Shown in pieces: positions 1 through 16,699 of a DNA stretch of 64,000 nt. This DNA is from Amorphochlora amoebiformis (lineage: Eukaryota; Cercozoa; Chlorarachniophyceae). Each line of letters opens with the position of its first letter. The first letter of the stretch is position 1. Location of the stretch: positions 62,001-126,000 of the forward strand of contig BAAHQB010000325.1 in assembly GCA_054601695.1 (NCBI GenBank), written 5' to 3'. Both the position numbers and the translations under genes were made by a program. Below the pieces are notes generated by a model, which was given only the letters and a program-made list of their open reading frames with translations, was not told the DNA's origin and made no database searches.

Positions 1-2247
<2,247 letters not shown>

Positions 2248-2523
2248 AGTCTTGATTATGGGACCTCCTAGGGGTTTTCTGGGCAATAATATCACGTCGT
2301 GAAATAACATCATGCACGTCAATGCACCATCAATCACATCCTATTTTTCGGATCCAAACTCGCACCAGACCAAACCTACATGCACGCAGTAAGAATAGAG
2401 CGTGTTCTGGTTAGTTCCAGCACCGAGATTGTCGTACGAGAGGTGTCGTGATGTGTCGCACGGGTTGTGACCAGATATTGCGTTGTAGTGAGCCGCTAAA
2501 CTCAAAATTAAAATTCGGCAAGA
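2248..2523. promoter_or_regulatory. Divergent intergenic region between acyl-CoA synthetase and inhibitor-2 genes
   Basis: The two start codons face away from each other about 276 bp apart, with no (TA)n tract between them. This is the natural place for a shared bidirectional promoter. I see no clear TATA box. Inferred from gene layout only. Confidence 0.45.
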
Positions 2524-3356
2524 ATGGCCGACCAATTGCCCCCGAAGGACAAGGCAGATCTATCGACAAAGGTCAAGGGAATCTTGAAAAAGGCTCCTGC
2601 TGGCCCCATGAGAAAGGACTTTAAGTGGGATGAGAAGAACCTCGACCGGAACGAGGTTGTCCTTCTACACATCTAAATTACCCGTGCAATCTCACTCTTT
2701 TTGTAATATTTCCTTGTTGTGGTCTATGCCTGCAACTTTGTATGAACCGATAACGCCCTTTTGCGTTAATGTCTTTTCAGTGGGTTGTATTCAAGTCAAT
2801 CGGTGTGTTTACATCGTAGTGTTGAGAGATATGTAAAACAGGAGGAGAAGGTCCCCCGAATGAAGATCGATGAGCCTCCAACCCCTTACCACAACCCCGA
2901 AGATGATGGCGGTAACCTTGCGACAACATTCATGACTAACGTTTGTTCTAACATACGATTCATTGCATATGCACAGTCCAAAGAGTTCAGTGAGATGCAA
3001 TAGAAAATGATGCAACGCACTGTGCTTTCATAGCATGGACCATCCCATGAAGCATTCCTCACTATGCAAACGAATCCACTCGATCACACATATCTTGGAA
3101 GACAACGTTGTACACGTAACATCTGCCAACTCTCAGCATCTGAGGAGGAGGAGAGCGAGGGCAAGGAAGCGGAAACAAACATAGGACCGCTTCTAGAACA
3201 TGAACCCGAACAAGGTATAACACAACTCGATGACGAAAGCACTCATCCTCATCATAGGCTCCCAACATCCTCAGAATCGAATCTCAATTTTAAGAACGCG
3301 CGGAAGCGTCACTATAGTATGGGGTAATATAACATATAATATGCATAAATATATAT

Positions 3357-3410
<54 letters not shown>

Positions 3411-3428
3411 ATAATACATATATATACC

Positions 3429-3468
<40 letters not shown>

Positions 3469-3474
3469 TATTAT

Positions 3475-3529
<55 letters not shown>

Positions 3530-3731
3530 TATACTATACACATGTAAATATACAACCAAAACAAACCATTTTTTTGTACATAATTCCATAGTATGTATAA
3601 ATTCTAGGCACGTAATGAAGAAGTCTACAAAGAAGAAAAACATGGCCGAGTACCTTGCGAAGCTCAACAAAGACTGGGGAGTCGGCGGGGTGGGTGCAAC
3701 AAAAACAGGGGGAAAAAGCGAGGTGCGATGA
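2524..3731 (+). CDS. Protein phosphatase 1 inhibitor-2 family protein
   Basis: Five exons with matching phases: 2524-2655, 2842-2911, 3137-3214, 3275-3323 and 3608-3731, giving 150 residues. Family motifs appear in the right order: KGILKKA (PP1-binding, residues ~14-20), KWDEKNLD (~34-41), [10 protein letters not shown] (~50-59, containing the Thr that GSK3 phosphorylates in animal inhibitor-2), an acidic stretch SEEEESEG and RKRHYSMG, the counterpart of the KLHYNE helix that sits over the PP1 active site. The protein would bind and inhibit protein phosphatase 1 in cytosol and nucleus. The start ATG is the first in the exon and gives the short N-terminus usual for the family. The last exon ends in a basic, low-complexity tail and is less certain than the rest. 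Intron 4 holds a long (TA)n tract. Confidence 0.88.
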
Positions 3732-3734
3732 AAT

Positions 3735-3862
3735 GCAGCAGCAAATAATCCTAGCACAAATGATCCTACAAATGATCCTAGCACAAAAGATCCTACAAAT
3801 GATCCTACCACAAAAGATCCTACAAATGATCCTACCACAAATGATCCTACCACTACCCACTA
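3735..3862. repeat. Short-unit minisatellite just after the inhibitor-2 stop codon
   Basis: Units like ACAAATGATCCTACC (12-15 bp, alternating AAATGATCC and AAAAGATCC) repeat about eight times. The array probably lies in the 3' UTR. Confidence 0.8.
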
Positions 3863-3982
3863 CCACCTCAAAACCCTCTTTAACTGATGGCGCAGCGAAA
3901 TAGGTTAGTTTGAGTTTGAGTTATCAAAGATTTCCTACTCATCATCATACCAACTGTGTCCTGTCGCAAAGACCTAGAAGAC

Positions 3983-3983
<1 letters not shown>

Positions 3984-4021
<38 letters not shown>

Positions 4022-4087
4022 GTATACACATATGCATGTAATATGAACCTATACGCATACGTATGTAATATGTATCTATAATTATAT

Positions 4088-4148
<61 letters not shown>

Positions 4149-4155
4149 TATATAT

Positions 4156-4204
<49 letters not shown>

Positions 4205-4245
4205 ATATATATATATATATTTGTATATATTCAAGTACATATATA
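3984..4245. repeat. (TA)n microsatellite block
   Basis: Nearly continuous TA dinucleotides broken by short spacers. Reading frames in it are poly(Tyr-Ile) artefacts. Confidence 0.95.
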
Positions 4246-5035
4246 GGAAAATGTTCGTGTGTGTCTCAACATTAGTATATTTGGCCTATGATGTGTCCAA
4301 GTTTGGAGTTTGAGCGCCAGCATTGTATCATGTACCTCAAGTTTGGAGAGGTGTGGTGAGAGGTTCTGAGAGTATCAGAGTGAACATTACGCCATGTGTT
4401 ACAGCAATCCAGCAGCGCTTACGTGTATTGGTGATGAAACATATTCTGCTGTCCCGTCGTTGAGAAGGGGGCGTATAAAAGTGGGCCATCTTTCAAATCT
4501 GTACCAACCTAATACGGCGGGTACAACACATGATACAATGTTGTCACTTGAATACTCTCACAACACATCTACACATCTCCAAACTTGAAACAAAAATACA
4601 ACATACTCACCAATTTTTGAATATTACACAATACGCCAAACCACAACATCAATACAACGCACCAGTAGCTAGCAGGATTTGAAGAATAGGGACAGCAAAT
4701 GCACGAATAAACCACTAAGAGTCAACCAACACACAACACACAAACACTACGTTTGGGGCACATTGCATACACTCAACGTATACACCTCTGGTGCACCAAA
4801 AACTAAACTAACACGCGCTTGGCAGCCTCTTCTCGACCTTTCGTACATCCTGCTTCAAGCGCATAATGCAGTGAGTCGTATGTCCCGGGGATGTCCAAAG
4901 GGCTTGCGGAAATCCGGTTTTAGATGACGGTGACGGGCCACTGACGGCCGAATCCCCGCCATTGGTACTATTGGTACGGTGGTAAATTTACCATTGAATC
5001 ATTAAATTATCGATTCGTCAGCACGAAATCTCGGA
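4246..5035. other. Intergenic stretch without a recognisable gene
   Basis: About 790 bp of mixed composition. A 13-bp inverted repeat (TCAAGTTTGGAGA near 4338 and its complement near 4575) encloses a TATA-like element, CGTATAAAAG, near 4470. No coding motif was found. The last ~100 bp should hold the promoter of the gene starting at 5036. Confidence 0.5.
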
Positions 5036-5656
5036 ATGGAACCTAGTACATCTTCGAAGGCCACGAATGAGGTGGCCTTGACGTTCACCCACACGCTCAA
5101 TGGCGTGGTAACAATGGCGGTAGTGCTACAGTGCGTGTACGTATTCACGTGCTTCGCGGACGGCGGGTCGTTGCTAACAGACCCACGTTTAATCGCCAAC
5201 ATGCAATCAGCAACATACACGGCATTCGCGGTGCTCGTGGTGATTGGAATTGAGATGCTGTGCTTCCGACAACCAGCGGGTAAGACATTCTGGGAGCGCT
5301 ATAAAGATACACCGGCCATGTACCTCGCGATCGCCATCGTCTTCGCGCACATGCTTGGATTCGGGGCCTATGGGCTCGTCAGCCTCGTGTTGGCGAGGAA
5401 CACTCTCGATCCGGCAGACGGCACGGATCAACTTCCCAAGGCGATGAAAGAGGCTATCGATGTCGCATATTGGCCGCACGTGATTGGGATGGGATTGTGT
5501 ATGCTTGCGACGGGTAAGATCGAATACATATTGCGCATTTTATAAATATTTTATGAACATGCTTTTAAATATTACATCTAATTTTGTAATGTATTTGAGT
5601 ATATGTTTTAGATATATCTGTATATATATATATATATGTATATATGTACATATGTA

Positions 5657-5708
<52 letters not shown>

Positions 5709-6372
5709 ATATTTATATATAATATATATATATATAACATATTGTATATTAGATGCAAACATATTATGTTGATCAAGTCCTCTGATGGATATTGATTGAA
5801 CTGAATGACTCTCCAACAAGTATGTGATTGACTCCTGAAATGCCTACATATCTTGGTTGAGTCCTCCAAGCTATGTTGATTCACTCACCTGTGTTGATTG
5901 GGTCCTCGACTGGTATGTTTAGTAAGTACTAATATTCATTGAGTCGTCCTATGCCTATGTTCATTCAGTGCTCCAATTCGTCCCCCAAGTCCGGCAATGG
6001 GACAACTACTCCTTCCACAAGCTCAACGGCTGGCTCATTGTGGTGGCGGGCACAATCGGGGTCTTGGCTTCGTTTGTCATCAACTCCCTCGAACTCTTCC
6101 TCCCCATGCGATACGGCTCGCGTAACACTTCACCTCACTTTTGGATGGAGTCTCTCGACTTCTTTGTCGCGGGCGTCGGGGCTCTCACAAGCTCAACGCT
6201 GGGGGCCTACTACGCGGTGAAAAGGGACATTCCACGACACGCGGCGTGGATGCACCGGCTTGTCGCGTGGTGGATGAGTGCCTCGGCGGCCCGGATATAT
6301 TTTATTCCTCTGTTTGTTCCTATTTCCACATACTTGGGACTACAATATGCCAACTGGGTGGAAGCATGGTAA
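5036..6372 (+). CDS. Seven-helix membrane protein, DUF2306-like
   Basis: Two exons, 5036-5513 and 5969-6372, joined in phase 1 (GCGACGG|GTAAGA ... TTCAG|TG), give 293 residues. I count about seven hydrophobic helices, near residues 20-41, 60-80, 95-120, 145-163, 180-203, 222-246 and 257-280. The second half carries [26 protein letters not shown] and [12 protein letters not shown]. Conserved His/Arg residues at these helix ends are what I recall from DUF2306 (predicted membrane protein) sequences, whose biochemical role is unknown. The intron of about 455 bp holds (TA)n. The stop lies just before another (TA)n tract. The family assignment rests on pattern memory; a haem or ion role would be speculation. 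Confidence 0.78.
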
Positions 6373-6374
6373 TT

Positions 6375-6377
6375 TAA

Positions 6378-6429
<52 letters not shown>

Positions 6430-6451
6430 TGCATACATATTTATATCTAAG

Positions 6452-6491
<40 letters not shown>

Positions 6492-6621
6492 AATATATGT
6501 TCAGATATATATTGTATATACATATATGTACATAATTTACAATTCTCACGCACGTTGTATATATGTATATAATACGTATACATAAATACATATATTGGTA
6601 ATATTTATATTATATATGTAC

Positions 6622-6653
<32 letters not shown>

Positions 6654-6720
6654 CGTTTGCATGTTTCGGCATATAGCACGCATACGTAAATACTTATATT
6701 TGTAATAATTACATTATATA

Positions 6721-6774
<54 letters not shown>

Positions 6775-6808
6775 CTATATATATTGTCTATTTTGTTATT
6801 AGGTTTTT

Positions 6809-6848
<40 letters not shown>

Positions 6849-6918
6849 TGTGTATGTGTATATATAATATATATATACATATGTATATATATATATATAT
6901 ATATATGCGTGAGTGTGG

Positions 6919-6953
<35 letters not shown>

Positions 6954-6970
6954 CATACATACATATGTAC

Positions 6971-7017
<47 letters not shown>

Positions 7018-7149
7018 TGCATATATACATATATTATATATATATGTATATATATATATCATTATATATACACATATATATATATATATTATATATATTA
7101 TATAAATATAGATATTATAAATATATTAATTACATACATACATATGTAC

Positions 7150-7234
<85 letters not shown>

Positions 7235-7262
7235 TTTATATATATATATATATATATATCAT

Positions 7263-7302
<40 letters not shown>

Positions 7303-7352
7303 TATATAAATATATATATTATAAATATATTAATTAAATACATACATATGTA

Positions 7353-7450
<98 letters not shown>

Positions 7451-7569
7451 GTGTGTGTGTATTATATGTGTTGAGTAAATATGTATATATAATATATATA
7501 TATATATATTTGTATATATATTATATATATATATGTGTGTGTGTGTATTATATGTGTTGAGTAAATATG

Positions 7570-7612
<43 letters not shown>
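6375..7612. repeat. Large (TA)n block with higher-order repeats
   Basis: More than 1.2 kb of TA-dominated sequence. Inside it, a block containing TATTAATTAMATACATACAT and TATGTACCTGTATA recurs (around 7085-7155 and 7300-7355, with a shorter form near 6950), and a GTGTGTATTATATGTGTTGA block occurs twice (7451 and 7537). Duplication units were therefore longer than the dinucleotide. Confidence 0.9.
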
Positions 7613-7614
<2 letters not shown>

Positions 7615-8576
7615 TGAAGATCCGAATTAATATCCACTGAATAGGATATCCCTAGTCGTACCTCTGGTGATCGTAGAGCTTTGGATTCAATTTTCGGGCC
7701 GATTCGAAGCCTTGGAGTCAGGTGAGGAGGGGAACAAGCCCAAAGACGTCGACAGCGAGGACGTCAAGCTCAAGACACCGGGTGTGAAGAATTATGGTGC
7801 CACGACTTGATATCGCCGCATTATCAAAACACATAGTTAGCGATAGTATACACCAGGAACTGGCCCAAGGGCAACAGTCGACAGTTAAGCTCGAGACATC
7901 GCCCGGGTATAATGGTGCCACGACTTGATTAATGTCTTAAATATGACACTACAAGAAACATACTACCAGTCAGCAATAGGACAATATATTATATATAAAA
8001 AGAACACAGTTTGCAATAGCTCTAGGATATATCCGATGATTTAGACTTATGAAACACTCACACAAATAAATGATGGGATTTTCCTCAAGACACTCATGAT
8101 ACCGTATTTACAAAAAAAGCGTTTGAATTATGAACATTCCTACGATATTGCATGCTTGACGAAATTAAATTTAAGCCATATGTATGCCAGATGTTTCTGA
8201 TTTCAAGGCTTGGTCTGTCGCCAAAGTCTAGAATTACCGCACAAATCCTCGAAGGCTTTACCGACTACTAGAAAACCGTCGGTAGAGACAAAAAAGAGCT
8301 ATAGAGCTGGTATACTCTTTCAACTTCTATGTCATACTGGATTTCCTTCGCTGAAGATACACTAGATACACGACACATTGAATACATAACCTGAGTCTAG
8401 TAGATGCATTTATATTGATGTGTGTGTACTGATCATTGGTGAATCCAAATTGCTGTTCAAGTCAAATACAAAGTGGCTATATATACTAGTAAAGCAGCTC
8501 TGCTGTCATGGCTAACTACTCATTGTTCGAGTTTTTACAGCTGACCGAGGCTGCTGACACCAAATTTCGATTTGAT
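7613..8576. other. Intergenic, 3' side of the carbonic anhydrase gene
   Basis: No gene recognised. An imperfect duplication is visible: AAGCTCAAGACACCGGG and AAGCTCGAGACATCGCCCGGG are each followed by ATGGTGCCACGACTTGAT (near 7767-7812 and 7888-7929). The reading frame on the plus strand from 8508 is the antisense shadow of the last carbonic anhydrase exon. Confidence 0.5.
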
Positions 8577-9303
8577 TTACGCTCCAGGCTTCTCCTTGAG
8601 CTCGAAGGTAGTGATCGACCTGCGAAAATCCGACACCGAGCCCTTGTCTGCCTGGCCCTTCTTCTCAACCTTGGCCACCGATTCCTCGACATCATAAGGC
8701 TGTTCGGTAGTCTTGGAGCGGAAGCACAAGCAGAAGTACAGGAACTGGACGATGGCGACGACGATGAGGACTATCAACGTGGTGAGAGCGTACTCCTCGA
8801 CGTTACCGTTCTTGTTCTCGCAGTCGAATTTGTCGTCTGCACCGCTGGAGAGCTCTGCGGCACCGTAAGTCGCGATGTCCCAGCCGAGAGCGGACGTGAA
8901 AAGGCTTTCGGGAGCGTCCAGCTTGGTCTGAATTCCGTTCACGGTGTCGGCTGAGGCACGGATCGCAACAGTCACGATTGTGCTGCCCTTCTGGAGGTTG
9001 GTGATCTGGACGGCGCTCTGAGAGACGTTGAGAGTCATCGAGAGCTGGGCGGTGAGGTCAGCGATGAAGGCCTGAGTTGGATTGCAGGTGTGAGTATGGG
9101 GAGAAAAAAGAGGATTATCAATTTACACTGAAGAGGAATACCATATTCATATAAAGCTGTAATGCATATATTGACTGTTTGAGAGAGGGTTGGGGAATGG
9201 ATAGAGGTGTTGAACCTGCTGGGCGAGAGCAGAGGCGGAGAAGTAGTCGAAAGCGAACTTGAGAGTCGCTTCCGCAACTGGGGCTCCCGGGGTAGGCTCG
9301 GCG
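8577..9303 (-). other. SEA-like module, transmembrane helix and cytoplasmic tail of the carbonic anhydrase protein
   Basis: Exons 9303-9216 and 9071-8577. The segment with [20 protein letters not shown] resembles the SEA-like beta-alpha fold common before membrane helices of protist surface proteins (inferred from pattern only). A helix around [18 protein letters not shown] follows, then FRSK as stop-transfer and a roughly 47-residue charged tail. The last exon (495 nt) is far longer than any other in the gene. Confidence 0.8.
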
Positions 9304-9362
9304 CTGGATATGTGTCAAATGTAAATGCTATTGTTTTAAAGTATATTTTTTGCGGATATATG

Positions 9363-9413
<51 letters not shown>

Positions 9414-9493
9414 GATGTAGATACATATTATATAGAGAAATATTATCTACCTCGGCATAATATATGTTACACGAATATACATATACCTAGTAC

Positions 9494-9528
<35 letters not shown>

Positions 9529-9564
9529 TATGAACATATACATATATGGATATATACATACCCC

Positions 9565-9599
<35 letters not shown>

Positions 9600-10046
9600 C
9601 ATGTATCTGTGTTTATGTATATGTACATATGCATCTATGTATAAATGTGTAAAAGCGTTATAATAAATTCACGCTTACCGAGGGTAGCCAACGGTGACCA
9701 TACGTCCATTCAGCGGCTGAACCGGACGGAAGGAGAAGCCCTGACATCGAAGAAAAAACATCAAATCAAACAACATTTCGATAACGATACAAAACTTAAA
9801 ATAATTCTGCATGTGTGTGGAGAATCACAGGTGAATATAATATAGGTCAGTGGAAGAAGGTTTTTGAACTTGCGATAGAAGCCATCATTGAAAGAAATGC
9901 TAAGAGCATGATAAAGCTATGACATATTGAATGAAAGGAATGTGGACTAGTTAATGGGATACCAGAGGGCTAGCATCCTTGAGGCCTCTGAGGGAGGCCA
10001 CGAGAGTGTCCAGCTGTGTGCTTGACATTGTGATCGGGTTCCTGAT

Positions 10047-10084
<38 letters not shown>

Positions 10085-11003
10085 GCATGAATGGGTATAT
10101 ATATATATAAATATAATCTTAAAAAACGTTTTTTTCTTAGACGAATATTCTACACACCTGAACACGTGCCAGTTGACGTTCTCGCTACAAGGAGGAGTCG
10201 TCAAAGATCCCTGAAAGAGTGAAGAATTATGACTTAGGATTAGAGGTTATCCTATGCTCAGATCCAGGGTTAGGGATTATTCTATGCTCAAATCCTCTGG
10301 TTAATAGGTTCGGGATTATGATATGGTTTTAGAGAATGATCTCGACCTGGTAGTGATAGTAAGTGCGATCGTTGGGAAGGAGTGAGTTGATATCGATAGT
10401 TAGGGAGAACTTGTGGGAAATATCTGAGACCAATTACATCACATCAGTAACAGGTTACTATCGATCAGAACATGCTACCGATCAGAACATGCTGTATCCC
10501 TATCAATCAGAATATGCAAATGTGCTAATGCGCATGCGAAAACTTCATGTGTATATAGTTTTAGTCTTCCCCAGAATTAAATCAACAATGAAGTAAAACG
10601 ATTGAGAATTATCGAAAAAACGCGTCACCCTTAGTTCCAGGCCAAATCTGGGTAAATCTCCTCATATCCTGGGGCAGAGCGAGGTTGGCGCTACCCTCCT
10701 CGACCATGATGCCTAAGCATCACATTTGGAAAATCATATTCAGACTTCCATCATCAAAATTTGGAGAATCACATAACAATATCACATCGACAATCACATT
10801 AACACTGGTATCATTATCAACAATAACATCGCGCATGGATATGGCGGGCGGTCGGGGTTGTTGCGGTTTCGCGAGTGTTGTTGAGAGTTATGAGGGTGTG
10901 TTACCGAGGACAGCCAGTTGACCCGAAGCGGAAGCGTGGACAAGGTGGATCTCGACAGGGTATCCGCCGCCGTTAAATAAGTGCTCTAATATATGTGTGT
11001 GTT

Positions 11004-11055
<52 letters not shown>

Positions 11056-11729
11056 TTGTCTGCAAACACGTATATCATTATCTGCACACACACATATATA
11101 TACATATATATCATAGAATTAAATCTATATATGCATTATATATATATATATATATTATAATATACATATAAAAATATATCAGAATGCACATGTATACAAA
11201 AAAATCTTAATCTCACCCGAGGAATGGTGGAAATGGATGTTAACCATGGTGTAAGTCACACCGCCGATAACAATAGTGTTGGCGCCTAATAACAACGCAT
11301 GCAAAATTGTGAGAGATACCCCTCTAGACCGAGAAAAGAAAGCAATAATGGGAGGTTAGAATGCATGTTACCGAGTCCGTTGAAGACAAGGGTCTTTCCG
11401 TTATTCTTGATGTCCATAGCGGTGGGAACGTAGAAGGTATCGATGGCGACGTTCTCTCCCGGGGTCACAGTGGCAGAGTCGATGCTGAGACAAATTGAAT
11501 TCGAGTTCGGTTTTAGAGGTTCATATCTTCATACGATTAAAATAATAATACGTATTATCAGTTTATCCTACAACACCCCTCCCCCCGGGGCATCCGAAGG
11601 CATGCATAGTTAGGATATTACTCGATAGGCGACTGCTTGGTTCCAAAGCTGCACACTCCCCAAGCGGAGTCCAACGTGTGCCAAACCGACGGTCCTGAGT
11701 ATATAAACATATCATCCTTATGATATATT

Positions 11730-11773
<44 letters not shown>

Positions 11774-11944
11774 TGAAAAGAAAACATGAATTTGGTATGT
11801 AAGAAAGTGTTAGTTGGATATATACCCTTAGCTCCGTAGTCGTAGGCGGTAGAGGTGGAAGGAGGGTCCATGGTCAAGACGCCGGAAATCGATGGAAGAG
11901 GAGCCGCCGGACTAGACGGGCTTGGGCTGAGATGCATGCGTATG

Positions 11945-11982
<38 letters not shown>

Positions 11983-12055
11983 TATTATATGTTCTATTAT
12001 ATATATTTTAGAATATATATTATACGTTATACGCGTAATATAAGTCTGTGTATAT

Positions 12056-12096
<41 letters not shown>

Positions 12097-12370
12097 CATA
12101 TATATGAGTTTAAATATATGAGTTTAAATTACCTGAACACAGGGATTCCAGAGAAGCTCTGTCCGAGGTACACCTAATACAATATATATATATATTTTTA
12201 TATATATATATATGTGATATATTGTGTGATATACTATAACGATAGTCTCTAATATCTGGAAAATGTTAGGACAGTATACGACATGTATATGACATGTATA
12301 CCTTACGGCCGTTGAGAGGAAGGGTAGGACGGTTGGTCAGCCCTGTTTGTACATATCATGTTTACAAATT

Positions 12371-12401
<31 letters not shown>

Positions 12402-12512
12402 TTTATATGTATATATATACATATATATTTATACCATCCTTGGACGCAGAAGCAAGGGAGCGCATAGCCTCAAGCCACACGTGGATTTGCTCCTATACAT
12501 ACAAACACACAT

Positions 12513-12565
<53 letters not shown>

Positions 12566-12703
12566 CATATATAATATATGTACGAAAATATAGCAGAGGT
12601 GGATTAGTTTAATAGGATACATATATATATACATATATATATATATATAATATGTGTGTATAATATATATACATATATATATATATATAATATGTGTGTA
12701 TAT

Positions 12704-12745
<42 letters not shown>

Positions 12746-13036
12746 ATATGTACGTATATAGATAGCAGGTGGATTAGTTCAATAGGATTTTGTACGTATA
12801 TAGATAGCAGGTGGATTAGTTCAATAGGATTAGTTCAATAGGATATATATATAATGGGGGTTTTGTACGTATATATAGCAAATGGGGGTTATGTACGTAT
12901 ATATAGCAGGTGGATTAGTTTAATACGTATATATAGCAGGTGGATTAGTTTAATAATAGGATATCGTGAGGGTAGTGCTAGTACCTTGGACATGGTAATG
13001 GGGTTTTTGAACACGTGCCAAGCCACATTCTGATAT

Positions 13037-13067
<31 letters not shown>

Positions 13068-13075
13068 ATACGTAA

Positions 13076-13107
<32 letters not shown>

Positions 13108-14442
13108 GAATATTATATAGTTACCTCAGAGCAGGGAGGAGTGGTGAGCGATCCTATGTAAGCACATAACATTCAGAACACTCCGACTTGTCAAAATGAG
13201 AGAGAGGGAGGAAGAGACCAAGACTAAGATACAAGAATTCGTACGCGAGACAATGAAATTACCCATGTAATGGTAGTAATCCCTGTTGGAGGGGAAGAGA
13301 GATTGGAAATCGACGAGCTCCGAAACAGCGTTCGACACCTGAAAAAAAAAAACACTCTGAAAACCTCTGAAAACCTCTGGAAACTTCTAGAAACCACTGG
13401 ACCAGTTAAGGCACCCACGTGTCTAGCCACATCCCAGAAGCACACAGTAACCCTAGCCTTACCGCAGGAGGCTATGCAAACTACACGGGTTAAGCTATAT
13501 GCAAACTACACGGGTTAAGTTACGCTATGCAAACTACACGGGTTAAGTTACCCCCTCGGCGTCCGGGAGGTATTGGTCGAGGCGGGTGGCGTTGGGGAAC
13601 GCGGGGTTAGCGGCGCCTTCGGTCACCTACGTATATGTGTGCAAGTAAATGTGTATGTGTTTAGGTCTGTGTGTATGTACGTGCAATGGTAATCCACCTG
13701 TGTGTGTGTGATACATGTCGATGACATTGTTATCATTCATGTCGATGGCATTGTTATCTTTAAGCATCTCAACATTTGGCATTGTTATCTTTAAGCATCA
13801 ACATTTGGGTGAATACATGTCGATATACGGAATGTATGTCGATATACGGAATGTGCATTTGCATAGTGTCTACTGAGCGTTTATTTGTATGTACCATGAC
13901 TCCGAGAACAGCAAGGTTTCCGACGCTGTCCGCATGAACGAAGTGAATCTCGAGAGGGAATGATCCACCTGATGTACGATAACACACACTTATTGTGCGA
14001 CTACAAACACACGACATTATGTACCACACCAAACACTTCTTATGCGACTACAAACACGAATTACACACACTTATTGTGCGACTACAAACACACGACATCA
14101 TGTACCACACCAAACACCTATTGTGCGACTACAAACACGTACATCTCAATATCGCAGGCGCCATACGTATGGTTTGTTGATACATGTATATGCACGATTT
14201 TCCAATGGATTGTTGATGTATGTACATCTGCGAATCAATTGTGGATGTATGGATGTATGGATTGATGCATGGACGGTGCGGTACGTTTTTGAATGGATTG
14301 ATGTACGTACCGTTGAAAGTGTGCTCAGAGGTGGAGTGAAGGTGAAACTGAAGCAGATTGAACGACCTGCATTTAATTTAGATTATATATATATATTGCA
14401 TATATAACATACATACATCCGGTGAGACACACACACACACAC

Positions 14443-14494
<52 letters not shown>

Positions 14495-14596
14495 TATATA
14501 TAGATATATACATATTTGTATGCATATATTATATATTACCGTCCGTTGATAGCCATAGAGTTGCCGCTATCAATGTTGAACTTTAGAGTCTTACCT

Positions 14597-14662
<66 letters not shown>

Positions 14663-14671
14663 CATTATATA

Positions 14672-14717
<46 letters not shown>

Positions 14718-14967
14718 ATATATATAAATATCGACATACCAGTGTTGATAGAGAATACGGAAGATGGCGAATAGGAGAGGACGATGGGGACGTTGGCACC
14801 CTGGAACACGCTGCTCTCAACGATATCGACTGAGAGGTTATGAGGTTTCTACACTTAAGTAACGCTTCCTTATATTCGGTTTCTACACTTAAATAACGCT
14901 TCCGCGATTAGACTAAACATTAAATTAGGTCTCAAGGGTTCACAGAGCTGTTTGCATGCATATATAA

Positions 14968-15022
<55 letters not shown>

Positions 15023-15280
15023 ATGTTGTATATCATTTCATTTGCTTACTGGGGCTCTGCTGAAGTCCGGACCTTTAGCCGTCCCATGAGAAGTTGTCGA
15101 ACACAAGAGCACACAAGAGTACACAAGAGGAAAAAACCACAACAGAAGAGTAAGAAAAATACCGGATTGTAAACATTTTCGTGATTACTTGCAAATATCC
15201 CAGGCAGTGCTGAGAGTGTGCCACATAGAGGGACCCTTATCCTCCTTGTAGTTGTAGGAAGGACCACTGCTGGAATCCTG

Positions 15281-15312
<32 letters not shown>

Positions 15313-15383
15313 ACATATATGACACATATATGGATGTATATATATATGTATGTACATATATGACACATATATGGATGTATACG

Positions 15384-15432
<49 letters not shown>

Positions 15433-15860
15433 AAAAAATATCTATACATGTGAGAGATATGTGTATATGCATACATATGATAAAACAAAGCCTACCTCAA
15501 TCTTGACGGTTCCCACAGCTTGCGCAAGGATAGTGGGCGCCATGGTGGGGGTCATGCTGGGGGTGGACGGGACTCCGACAGGGGGGTAGCCTGTTTGCAT
15601 GTCGAATAGAAAGTCAGTCTGTTTGCATGTCGAATAGAAATCACATCACTCTCAATTTGCGGAAAATCACTCTCTGTTGACATTTTATCCATGTCGACAT
15701 TATTTCATGTGAAAGAATTAAAATCACACTGGTTACCGTAGTAAACGCTGCGGCCGTTGAGCGGCTGGGCTGATAAGGGTGTAGGAAGATGTGAGTGAAT
15801 GCAACCATACATGAAACTGAAAAAAAGGCGTTGTACATACATACATACACACACACACAC

Positions 15861-15906
<46 letters not shown>

Positions 15907-15926
15907 AAGGACACACACACACACAC

Positions 15927-15979
<53 letters not shown>

Positions 15980-16284
15980 TCGCATGGAGCATACTAGGGC
16001 GGAAGGAGAATCCCTCTTTGGAAGCGTACTTAAGGGTCGTCATGGCCTTCTTGAAGATGTTGATCTGATAATAGCATGTGTATAAAATAATCAATAATGT
16101 ATGGATACGTAAAATATACTTCTATTCATACAACTTAAAATATTTTGTTTATATTTGCTATGTATATATATTTCATATATGTATACATATGTATATATAT
16201 ATATATATATCTGTATATTTAGTTTCACCTGTTTCTTGGACATCGTAACCGGCTCCCTGAACACGTGCCACTGAACTCCCTCTG

Positions 16285-16326
<42 letters not shown>

Positions 16327-16589
16327 GTTGTATATTTTTTATCTCATTTATGATTTCATTTACATGCAACTACACAATCTGTCTGACCATTATAGCAAGT
16401 TCACAAAGTCTGTCTGAAATACAGCATTTGCGCGTAAGTGATGTGATGTGAGTGATAATTGGCAACCTGAGCAAGGAGGGGTAGTAAGGCTTCCCTTGTA
16501 GTGGTAGTAGGTCCTGTCCGTGGGGAAGAGAGCGGTGAAGTTGGAGATAGTGTTGTCCAACTTGTGGACGATGCCCTGTATATAGATAA

Positions 16590-16634
<45 letters not shown>

Positions 16635-16655
16635 GTAGAGAGAATTAATAGATGA

Positions 16656-16699
<44 letters not shown>

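Larger units (their letters stand above)
12302..15277 (-). other. Carbonic anhydrase domain 3 (residues ~578-814)
   Basis: Exons 15277-15189, 15072-15050 (23 nt), 14829-14740, 14594-14540, 14366-14311, 13968-13895, 13626-13552, 13338-13263, 13153-13125, 13029-12985, 12492-12435, 12342-12302. Zinc ligands H671 and H673 ([10 protein letters not shown]) and H690 (EIHFVHAD). The shuttle position reads NTGK. Confidence 0.92.

Noticed and set aside
4394-4588. 64-codon frame after a TATA-like element
   Set aside because: No family motif, no splice-consistent continuation, and low-complexity content.
8508-8954. 148-codon plus-strand frame
   Set aside because: Exact antisense of the last carbonic anhydrase exon, whose minus-strand frame contains a membrane helix and continues the gene.
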